A stretch of 10,290 bases of DNA from Euperipatoides rowelli (taxonomy: Eukaryota; Onychophora; Udeonychophora; Euonychophora; Peripatopsidae), in assembly GCA_003024985.2 (NCBI GenBank), contig PXIH01S0001028.1. One strand, given 5' to 3'. Both the position numbers and the translations under genes were made by a program. The notes beneath the pieces are model-generated. The model did no database searches. It was not told the DNA's origin and saw only the letters and a program-made list of their open reading frames with translations. This document shows positions 1 to 7,125 of the stretch, piece after piece. Numbering within the stretch: position 1 is the stretch's first letter; every line of letters starts with the position of its first letter.

Positions 1-130
1 CGCACACAAACACCGCTCAGAAACTTTCTCTGAATCTAGCTTTTACGAACTCCCCACACTGAATCTTATAATATTAAAATACCTTCTACCCCCACCAAAA
101 AAATTTCTGAATTAAACACTATTATACAAC

Positions 131-191
131 GGGCCAGTAGCTTGTAATGCGGACCAGTAGTCGACAATATGTGGTGGCCCGTCTCGGCCAG
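131..191. mobile_element. GGCC-rich fragment, possible interior of a hAT-type DNA transposon
   Basis: This stretch stands out from its AT-rich surroundings. It has two adjacent 20-bp units beginning GGGCCAGTAG (131) and GGACCAGTAG (151), sharing about 12 of 20 bases, followed by TGGTGGCCCG and CTCGGCCAG. Subterminal regions of many animal hAT elements carry spaced GGGCC/GGCCC words of this kind, and a hAT-like terminus lies downstream at 1343. That the two pieces come from one insertion is inference. I found no matching left terminus or target duplication, and the element may start before the window. Unrelated local GC-rich sequence is an alternative. Confidence 0.25.
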
Positions 192-1267
192 TTAAATTTT
201 TAACTAACTTCTAGCCCTGCTATGCGTACTAAGAGGCAATAGCAGTGGATTAAGAAAATAAATACTGAATCATGAATGTGCTGAGTACTATCCACAGACA
301 TTTTAAACAGTATTCCTACACCCTTAAAAAAATACCGTAATAATTTCAAAACAGCCTTACATTCACACTTAAAAAACTGAAATTGGCAAANCCCTGCTCT
401 GAGTAAGGTTTAAAAAAAGACGAAATTTGAAAGCACAGTGATTGCTGTGGCTTTGTATTTGGTAAATCAACTTATTGATTGATATTCGATGGTACTCGTA
501 GGAGAGAAATATTTTTAGAATGAAGATTAATAATGTGTTGTTGCTTTAAGAATGAAAGATTTGATCAGCCTCTGAGCACATATTGTAGTAGGTAAATTGT
601 GTGAATTTAAGCAAATGTGTTGTTAATGGGAAAAAGGGTGTTGTGTAAGCCAGTCGGCTTATATGTGTCTAAATTAATTAGTCACTTTAATTTCACAAGT
701 AGGATTATTAAATATGAAATTAATATTGTCATATTTAAATTACACAGCCTGATAACCTTTTCAAATCATTTATTTTGATACCCCATTTGACTCTAGGCAT
801 GATTTAATCGTGGATTTTTTAAAAATTTGATGCAGCCAATTTTTATTTGATAAAACGATTTTTTTTTTTATTGGCATAAAATTTAAACTCAACAAATGAT
901 AGAGGAGGATTTTGATTCTCCATTACTTAAATTACAGGTTGTCATAATGTATCATACAATTGAGCCGCCATTGTTTTTTAGTTTATATTTTTTAGGAAAG
1001 GCCAATCACTACTAATTGATAACATATGAGGCAACCAATGCTAATTGACAAGATAGACATCGTTGAGCCTCACTATAAGTGTTATTGATTAAGAAATCGT
1101 TGAGAGGCATAATTGTTGGCGTACAATAATTTCATTCTAAAATAACATTTTTTTTTTTGTAAATTTTGATTTTAAAATTAAAATAAAATTATGAAAATCC
1201 GTTTTTTTCTTTATTCTCCCTAAACACTCAAAACCTCTAGTTTCATTTAAAGTTGGAGACTTTAGAA
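192..1267. other. AT-rich stretch without recognisable gene
   Basis: I see no coding region or RNA gene here. The sequence is AT-rich with T runs (near 861 and 1149) and a single undetermined base at 391. If the flanking hAT-like pieces belong together this would be the interior of that element, but no transposase-like reading frame survives. A CCGCCATTGTTTTTT word at 965 resembles similar words near 2306 and 9868; its meaning is unknown. Confidence 0.6.
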
Positions 1268-1343
1268 TAGCTTATAAGGGTGTCCGCTGGCTATTCTCTG
1301 TGACGACTTTTGGCCCATGGCTAAAAAAGGTTTGCCACACCTG
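1268..1343. mobile_element. hAT-like transposon terminus
   Basis: Read on the minus strand from 1343, the sequence begins CAGGTGTGGCAAACC, then a T run, then GCCATGGGCCAAAAGTC. This closely follows the layout of many animal hAT termini: CAG start, a GTGGCNAACC-like block, T tract, GGGCC word. The element would lie to the left, ending at 1343, with ATTTAAAT (1344-1351) as the possible 8-bp target copy. The same 8-mer occurs at 733-740, but it does not abut a convincing left end and is easily expected by chance in this composition. The family assignment rests on pattern memory, not on alignment. Confidence 0.42.
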
Positions 1344-1830
1344 ATTTAAATTATAATAATAATATACTGTATAAATCTTTAATTAGTAAACAATTACAGA
1401 AGTAGGCCTATAAATTCTTAGTTACACTTTGCACTTTACAGTACGTTATATAATGAAAAGGTAAAGTCTATAGTCATACTGGTGTGATAGGCTACTATTC
1501 ATCAATCACTCATCCTAGCACAATGTTTAGTTATTTGAAAGTCTAGTAAAAGCAGATCGGTATGCTATTTTGGATTCCCTGATTTTTTCTGCCCTAGGAA
1601 TGAATTTAATAAAATTAGGTAAAAGGTGCTCTGAAGTTTCCTTGTAAACTGTATAGCAAATTCCACAGCTCACATTATTCCAGAAACAACCAAGAGATAC
1701 ATTATTTGTGGTCACTGAATGCCTTTTTTATTTTTATTTTTCCTAGTCAATAAATCTAATTGATCATATTTTTAATAAACATGTCTTAATTCTAAAGATA
1801 GAAATCTTTGTCGCAAAAAAGAGTTACTGC
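1344..1830. other. AT-rich stretch without recognisable gene
   Basis: Nothing recognisable. It contains short AAT/ATA runs just after the hAT-like end (1352-1366) and a TAGGCCTA palindrome (1403-1410). A 62-codon minus-strand frame at 1527-1715 begins at GTG, has no family resemblance and no splice or promoter context, and is treated as chance. Confidence 0.6.
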
Positions 1831-2019
1831 TCATTCCTGAAAGTTGCCGCCCATAAGCCTGCATAGATGACAATCTTGTTGCCAACTGTAGAAGACATGA
1901 AGGATGAGACCAGAAAAGTCAGGGTGCAGACCGATTCTACTTCCGATTTTCATGTGCAGTTTTGATATAAGGAAAATGGTATAAAATTTCTGGTCTGTGG
2001 TGCAAAACAACGATAGGGC
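1831..2019 (-). other. Higher-GC island with an open minus-strand frame, unrecognised
   Basis: Between about 1840 and 2015 the base composition becomes visibly more balanced than on either side. On the minus strand the frame is open for 62 codons from 2019 to a TGA at 1833-1831, with the first ATG at 1953-1951. Residues near the end include WQQDCHLCRLMGG. The plus strand is also open from an ATG at 1867 to a TGA ending at 1965 (32 codons), ending SDFHVQF. I do not recognise either peptide. The island could be a captured exon fragment, a SINE-like body, or a piece of a retroelement. There is no obvious splice or promoter context, so I do not call a gene. Confidence 0.25.
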
Positions 2020-2074
2020 CTAAAGTAAATAATTTACGGTCAAAAACACAATACCTTTATCAGATTTAGTTCTT

Positions 2075-2413
2075 AAATTATTTTAAAAATATCCCTTGTG
2101 TTGGATGTACGCATGTGCCAGACTGGTAGGATCTACTGATTAGAGGCTCCGATAATTTAAAGTTTTAAGTGGGAAAAATTCTGAATTAATTAGGAATATT
2201 AGTGCAGAAGTATTTTCTAAGGAAGTTTTAAATACAGTAAAGTTAAAAAATAAGTTTTGAGATTAAAATAGTTTAGTGCAGCTTTTAAAAATTAAGACAA
2301 AAGCATCGCCATTTTGACTCGAGCCATTGCACAAAGGTATAGTTCGTAGTTCGCCGAAAGGCTCCTGCTGTGGTCCTGATTCTGATTCTGAAATTTTTTT
2401 AAAAATATCCCTT
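2075..2413. repeat. 23-bp near-perfect direct repeat flanking about 290 bp
   Basis: Positions 2075-2097 and 2391-2413 match at 22 of 23 bases and share the 17-base core TTTTAAAAATATCCCTT. Between them lies a moderately less AT-rich stretch that includes GATTCTGATTCTG at 2378-2390. The pair could be a flanking duplication around an old insertion or the ends of a small element, or could be chance in AT-rich DNA. No terminal structure inside the interval supports a specific element type. Confidence 0.35.
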
Positions 2414-2620
2414 ATTGAGAGATATTTTCAAATGCTAGTTAATAGAGCATTTTGGTAGGTAACAAGGCCAGACAACATTTAAGCTATTACTTAACAAATA
2501 GGCTTATATGCTATGGAATTTGCATATATTTAAGAACTCTATAACTGCAATACTTGTTAAAAAACTGGAATTTTGTCTCATCCTTTCCTTATCATTTGTG
2601 TGTTTTCCAAGACGGAGGGA

Positions 2621-2758
2621 TCAATGCTTAATGTCATCCAACCATTCACTTCTTTGTCTTCTTATTTTTTCCCTTTCTGTCCTTCCTTCAAGTGCTGTTA
2701 ATCTGAAGACATGCCTGGCATATTTCCATATCCTCTTCCTTACATCATCCTTTAAGTA
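2621..2758 (-). pseudogene. Relic of a LINE reverse-transcriptase polyprotein C-terminus
   Basis: On the minus strand the frame is open for 45 codons from 2758, just after a TGA, to a TGA at 2623-2621. It reads through a W-x-Y-A-R-H-V block (residues 11-17), EGRTEREKIRRQR (24-36), then WLDDIK (39-44). This matches the order of a pattern common at the C-terminal end of reverse-transcriptase ORFs in animal non-LTR retrotransposons: F-G-H-V, a basic G-R/K-R-x-R-G-R-Q-R block, then WLDD/N-I. Below the stop, a shifted frame gives NDKERMRQ, which may correspond to the usual downstream DRxxWR block, so the frame is probably broken there too. No palm-domain motif is present. It is a truncated, inactive fragment, and the clade cannot be assigned. 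The plus-strand ORF over the same bases is its shadow. The resemblance is recalled by eye, so confidence is moderate. Confidence 0.5.
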
Positions 2759-2769
2759 TCACATTTTAT

Positions 2770-4217
2770 AAAATAAAAAAAAACTATAAAAAAACTAAGT
2801 AGGCTATCATATTTTATTAGTTTTTTTATAGCTTTAAAATCCATTATAAAATAAAACAGTTTATTCTAGGTACTGTACTCTAAGTTTTTTTCAAAATATA
2901 ATATGGGAGAATATTATGCAGGGATGGGGTGGGTCATGAAAATATTAAGGTCAATTTACTCTGACCTGATTTATCTTGTGGTTGCAAAATACCATCTTAG
3001 GATGAGTCATGAATGACCAAAACCCAGTAGGCTACTTTTATCAAACAATTAACTGACATTCTACTTTTATTTACACAAAATCAATTACGGTAAATAAATC
3101 GCTGTATGTTTCTTTTAAAAGCAATAAATAATAATAATTGTTAGAACTTTGCAAATAACAATGTTGTCTCCCCCCCCCCTTCTTGTCCTAATAATACAAA
3201 TGTATAAACTAGCTAAAGCTACATTTTTTATTCATTCGGAAATCGGAATCTTGGATCGATTTTACTAGGATTTTTTTAAAGCTTCTAATTAATAAGGAAA
3301 CTCCTATGTAAGGAATTAGCATTTAGTTTTAAAATATTTTTAAAAAAAATTAAGAAAAATTTAACAAAAGATTCACAATGGTATTTTTCCAACTAACCCT
3401 TTTAAAAAAAAACTATAATTTTAAGAGGACATCAAAGTGGAATATGCTATGCTCACATATTTTTTGTTTAATAAATTTTAACTTTATTTAGAAATGGTAT
3501 CTTAAGCTAATATCAATATTTCTCAAATTGTTACATTCAAAATTATAAAGAATTTAACTTTTGAAAAATATAAATAAGTTTAATAGCCTTTTTTTAAAAA
3601 AATATATATATTATTTGCCATTTTTAGTAGGCTTAGATCCATTTCAGTTTTCTTTCTTTTCTTTGTTGCCATTATCCTCATGCTATTAAAATGAAAGATT
3701 TAAAATTAAAACATACATTGCTAAGTTTGTAAAACCTCACGCCATTAGAAGATTGAACTCTAAGGAAACAATAAAATACCCACCGTCCTTAGTCAACTTA
3801 TTTTTTTTTTTCATGAGTTCTAGCTGTGAACACGGCAACTTGATTTCCACTGTCCTGGCAATATGATGCAGTTACTTAGCGTTGGGCTTTCAGATAATTT
3901 TCAACAGGGAAAAATGATTTTCTTTGGACTTTGTTTAATAAAAGAGTTAAGCCAAGTCGAAAATCGCAATTGGCTAATTGGGTGAAACAATTTGTAGCAA
4001 AATAGAGATGTTCATAGCAAAAAAATAAAAGTTCTTCTACGGTAGTATGGTGTTTAATGGCTGGAAATATCTTCAAATAACTGTCCATGTTCATTATGAA
4101 TACTTCTTGAAACCTTTGAAAAATGTTCTTAATGCATTGTTGTTACTTTAAAATCTGCAGTAAAAAATTGTATATGTTTTGAAATGTTTTTTAGTTTGGC
4201 ATGTTATAAATGGATAG
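2770..4217. other. AT-rich stretch with simple-sequence tracts
   Basis: No gene is supported. It contains many A and T runs, an AAT run near 3128-3139, ten consecutive C at 3170-3179, and (AT)5 at 3602-3611. An inverted pair of AGGTCA half-sites lies at 2948-2967. A minus-strand frame is open from 4142 to 3876 (88 codons, first ATG at 4094) but resembles no family I know. Ten or so such openings are expected in AT-rich DNA of this length. Confidence 0.6.
3170..3179. repeat. C10 homopolymer
   Basis: Ten consecutive C residues occur in an otherwise strongly AT-rich context. It is the only long G/C homopolymer in the window. The exact length is vulnerable to sequencing error. Confidence 0.9.
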
Positions 4218-4224
4218 TAGGCTA

Positions 4225-4249
4225 AGGGAGACCGGGGCATATTTGAACA
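4225..4249 (+). repeat. Left terminal inverted repeat
   Basis: It begins AGGGAGACCGGGGCATATTT directly after a TA dinucleotide. It matches the reverse complement of 5408-5432 at about 21 of 25 positions. Differences fall at positions 1, 6, 15 and 20, the spread expected of an old copy. Confidence 0.75.
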
Positions 4250-4411
4250 AAAAAAACTAATTTTTATGAAAAAAAAAGTTTAAACATTTTAATTCATTAT
4301 TTTTTCATTGGCATATTATAAATAACATTTTTAGAGTAACACCTGACCAACAGAACCAAAAAATAAACATTGAAGGTTAAGGAAAATTACGTTTTTTAAA
4401 GACACTTCTTT

Positions 4412-4440
4412 TGTTCAAATCTACCCAGCACATTTGAACA
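4412..4440. repeat. Subterminal copies of the end motif, head to head
   Basis: TGTTCAAAT and ATTTGAACA face each other around CTACCCAGCAC, so this site contains the inner half of the terminal motif in both orientations. Its CCCAGCACATTTGAACA part repeats the inner terminal repeat with small changes. Iterated subterminal motifs commonly serve as transposase binding sites in DNA transposons; that role here is inferred. Confidence 0.6.
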
Positions 4441-4548
4441 TTATTAAAAAAAATGGATTAATTAAATATACAGTACTATGTTGCTAGATAAAATATAGTT
4501 TACTAAATAGGATTATACATAAAATATTGAATAAAATTTTCACATGAT

Positions 4549-4810
4549 TTATTCTTTGACTGATGAAAAATCGAAAGGAAATGGACCAAACTGATACAGC
4601 TCTGGTTGTCCAATGACTATATCTGGCACTGGAAGTTTCATACTTATATTTTGTTCTATAATATTGACAGCCTCTTTTTTTGGAGAAAAAAAATGTCCAT
4701 GTATCATCTTTCCTCCTCATAAACCTCACTTTAAAACCTTCTTCACAAATTTCCTCAACTTGCCTTACAAAAAAAATATTTTCAATTTTTTTGTGATAAC
4801 GAGAATGAAA
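4549..4810 (-). pseudogene. Transposase C-terminal remnant, frameshifted (pogo/Tigger-like tail)
   Basis: From 4810 the minus strand reads KKIENIFFVRQVEEICEEG, then VRFMRRKDDTWTF, up to a run of eight T at 4693-4686 where the frame breaks. One base out of step, it continues SPKKEAVNIIEQNISMKLPVP and ends FGPFPFDFSSVKE before TAA at 4551-4549. Together these follow the order of a C-terminal module found after the DDE domain in many invertebrate pogo/Tigger-like transposases: VGQV, then V-x-F-x-R-R, an aromatic/proline block, I-x-M-K-L-P-x-P, and a final F-x-F-D-F-S. The match is from memory, not alignment. A TAA at 4813-4811 closes the frame on its N-terminal side, and no HTH or DDE region survives. 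The position inside the inverted repeats supports the assignment. The gene is inactive: it is truncated and frameshifted. The 81-residue minus-strand ORF and the 69-residue plus-strand ORF here are by-products. Confidence 0.62.
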
Positions 4811-5038
4811 TTATTTAACTGACTATTATCATCATTGGAAGTATCCTGATGTTTTGTTTTTAGGTCATTGAAGAAATTATATTATTTTAACAAACCAGGA
4901 TTATGGCCATTAAAATGTCTTCCATGTTTCTGTATTTCAATTAAGAAATACAGAAAGCAAAACTTGTCAATTCAGAATTGAACTAAAAAATTTTAGACTT
5001 ATACTCAAAATCTCATTTAAATTCAGTAGGTATATAAT

Positions 5039-5079
5039 GTGTTAAATGTGACCCTGGTTTTCTGTTCAAATGTGCCCCG
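5039..5079 (-). repeat. Two subterminal copies of the end motif
   Basis: GTGTTAAATGTGACCCTGG (5039-5057) and TGTTCAAATGTGCCCCG (5063-5079) repeat the right terminal motif in the same orientation, 24 bases apart. The second is closer to the consensus than the true right end is in its TTCAAA portion. Confidence 0.65.
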
Positions 5080-5407
5080 ACATAATCTTCCGACTTTACT
5101 TATGATTTTCATAAGGTTTTAAATAAAACAAAACTTATAAACTAATATATCAATACAGAGCTAAGACTCTTTCACTTTATTTGTAGGCTAGATCTTCTAT
5201 AATAATATTGTGTTATCAGAACAATAGCAAAAAAATGTCGACCTGAAAAATAGTAGCATTCATTGCCATAAATGTAATTCTCCTTTTGAAATTACAACCT
5301 CTTGGTAACAATGGATTGAAATGCTAGGCACAGTTGTAGGAAGTTGTGCCAATCTCTACTACAAAATCACAAAACTCAAAAATTTTCTTAAATCAAAATT
5401 TTTCTAA

Positions 5408-5432
5408 TGTTAAAATGTGCCCCGGTGTCCCC
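5408..5432 (-). repeat. Right terminal inverted repeat
   Basis: It starts TGTTAAAATGTGCCCCGG and ends TGTCCCC, directly before TA at 5433-5434. Its reverse complement pairs with 4225-4249 at about 21 of 25 bases. Confidence 0.75.
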
Positions 5433-5433
5433 T

Positions 5434-6219
5434 ATTCAGTTCTGAATGACCAGTGTCTTAGGCCAATTATGGATGAACTGACTCAATTGAGTGAATCTTA
5501 AGAGTGAACGACTCTTTCCACTAATGAGGAAAAAGCTGTGCATTCATGCCAACATTATCAAAATATTAATATACGGTATTAGTTTGTTGAACCATTTATT
5601 AATTTTTCATTTAGTAAGATTTTTCACTCGATGAGAGTGGTGTACCACATTGTTTGTTTCAGTTAGGAATCTAGGATATAGTAAGATACCGTAATTAAAA
5701 AAATAACCTAAACAAATAATTTTTTTTTTAAAATATAAGTTATGAACAAATTACAGTTAGTCTACGATCAATTAACAATTGTTAAATAAGATATAATTTC
5801 AAATAAAATGGAACCAAAGTAGTAAAAGCAAATAAATAATTTAGTAAGTAAATAATTTAAATAAACATTACTTGACGCTATTAATTTTGTTAGGAAAGCA
5901 GTGATTTAACTTATAATAAATAAATTATGTACAAAGCTATTGTAACTTTGTTTAAAAAATTAATTCAACACTTTGTTTTAATTAAATATAAACTTTTAAA
6001 ATGAGAAAGAGAGAGAAAACAATCTATGACAATCACTAATCAATGGTATTTCTAAATCTGATGCATGAAGGTCACTTTAACCATAGACATCCCACTGTAT
6101 GTGTTTAAATTATTCTTTCTTAAAGCATAGGCCTACTCATTGTGTTTTCTAATACAATTTATTGAAGAAAATAACCCAATTGAGGAATTTACTATCATTT
6201 TTAAAAAGGATATTAATGA
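5434..6219. other. AT-rich stretch without recognisable gene
   Basis: No gene or RNA is recognised. Close to the transposon end lie a perfect 12-bp palindrome, ACTCAATTGAGT (5481-5492), and a 6-bp stem with a 5-base loop, AAGAGT/ACTCTT (5500-5516). Farther on the sequence is A/T-rich with a GA-rich run at 6003-6017. Confidence 0.6.
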
Positions 6220-6590
6220 TTGAGTTTTAATGTGAATAGTATTCAGACAGCGAGACTCACACTAAAAGCAAAGAAGAAATACTCAACCAAAAAGAAGAAA
6301 AATGAAAATAAAAATGGAGTCAAAGTATAGGCCATAGATGCAAAACCCTAACAAGATAGGCAATCAAATTAATAAAGGTGAACAAGATAAAAATTAGAAA
6401 AACACTTGACAAGAACATGACAAACACTAAATTGGAAAGCCTTAGGCAATACAAAAGGGCTGGTCAGAGAGAAAAAAGTATCAAAGAACAAAGGAAACAA
6501 GTAAAAGAAATCAAATTAGCACATGAAGTTACATCTATAAACATTTTACTTCAATGCTCTTTAATTTCTATTGAGATTTTTCGAAGAATA
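6220..6590 (+). repeat. Copy 1 of a diverged duplicated segment (533-bp offset)
   Basis: It aligns by eye with 6753-7123 at a nearly constant offset of 533 bases. Anchor words shared by both copies include GCGAGACTCA, AAAGCAAAG, a CAACCAAAAA block, AAACCTAACA-like and ATAGGCAA words, AAATTGGAAA, and TTTTACyTCAATG near the end. The plus strand is strongly purine-rich. An 82-codon lysine-rich frame at 6378-6626 is open only in this copy and is closed in the other, so it is a composition artefact. Function and origin are unknown. Confidence 0.65.
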
Positions 6591-6665
6591 AATAGTAATA
6601 AGATTGGAAATTCATTAAGCTTATAAGCACCAACAGGTAGTTAGGAAGACAACCTAATAAATTAT

Positions 6666-6725
6666 GACAAACCCAAATCCATCAGAAGGGTAGAGAGAAA
6701 TAGGATAAACTCAAAGGAAAAAGAG
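6666..6725 (+). repeat. Possible partial third copy of the duplicated segment
   Basis: GACAAAC, AAGGG, AGAGAGAAA and AAAGGAAA occur in the same order as in copy 1 (6419-6505), with shorter gaps between them. This suggests a deleted third unit between the two longer copies. The low-complexity purine composition makes a chance resemblance possible. Confidence 0.35.
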
Positions 6726-6752
6726 ACAATAATGAAAAAAAAGGAATTGCGA

Positions 6753-7123
6753 GTATTTTTCAACAGGGAAAAGTCTTCAAAAGCGAGACTCAGTAACACA
6801 AAAAGCAAAGTAAAAATACCCAACCAAAAAAAAAATAGAGGATAAAGATTGAGTCGAGGTCAATCCATAGAGGCAAAAACCTAACAATATAGGCAAACAA
6901 AATTACTAGTTATACAATATAAAAATAGCAAATCATTGGACAAAGACAATACACAAAATTGGAAACCTAAATGGGCATTACAAAAGAAGGGGCTAAACCG
7001 AGAAGAAAAACAAAAAAAGATTTTAGGGGCAAAAGAAAAATGAGTGATATTAGTGCATTGAGTTTAGTCATAAAAGTTTTACCTCAATGTTCATTAAATA
7101 TCTAGTGATTTGTTGTATTGTAA
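6753..7123 (+). repeat. Copy 2 of the diverged duplicated segment
   Basis: Partner of 6220-6590. GCGAGACTCA occurs at 6783 here and 6250 in copy 1. The late anchor TTTTAC occurs at 7077 here and 6544 there, both 533 bases apart, so there is almost no net length change across 300 bases. It begins near TTTTCAACAGGGAAAA (6757-6772), a 16-mer also present at 3898-3913. No open frame is conserved between the copies. Confidence 0.65.
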
Positions 7124-7125
7124 TG

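Larger units (their letters stand above)
4225..5432. mobile_element. Non-autonomous pogo/Tc1-mariner-like DNA transposon, 1208 bp
   Basis: The ends are 25-bp imperfect inverted repeats (about 21 of 25 bases) sharing the core CCGGGGCAyATTTkAACA. Both ends are flanked by TA (4223-4224 and 5433-5434), as expected for the Tc1/mariner/pogo group, although a 2-bp match is weak evidence in AT-rich DNA. Internal copies of the terminal motif lie at 4412-4440, 5039-5057 and 5063-5079. The interior keeps only the C-terminal end of a transposase on the minus strand (4810-4549). No DDE catalytic block is visible in the rest (4811-5407), so this is a deletion derivative that would have needed transposase from elsewhere. 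The superfamily call combines the TA flanks with the transposase tail; the end sequence itself matches no named family I can recall with certainty. Confidence 0.68.

Noticed and set aside
733-1351. 599-bp hAT element from CAGCCTGATAACC (745) to 1343 with ATTTAAAT target copies
   Set aside because: The left sequence pairs poorly with the right end, and ATTTAAAT at 733-740 does not abut it (four bases intervene). The 8-mer is cheap in AT-rich DNA.
1527-1715. 62-codon minus-strand frame
   Set aside because: It begins at GTG, has no splice acceptor with a pyrimidine tract upstream, and has no recognisable family.
2508-2771. 87-codon plus-strand frame as a secreted or membrane peptide
   Set aside because: Its hydrophobic look comes from pyrimidine-rich sequence opposite the LINE-like minus-strand relic.
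4484-4729. 81-codon minus-strand ORF taken as a whole
   Set aside because: Only its first part, before the T run, is in the transposase frame. The remainder is out of frame and meaningless.
4613-4822. 69-codon plus-strand frame
   Set aside because: It is antisense to the transposase remnant and has no independent support.
6378-6626. 82-codon lysine-rich plus-strand frame as a gene
   Set aside because: It lies in purine-rich duplicated sequence, where A-rich codons avoid stops. The corresponding frame is not open in the second copy, and no family is recognised.
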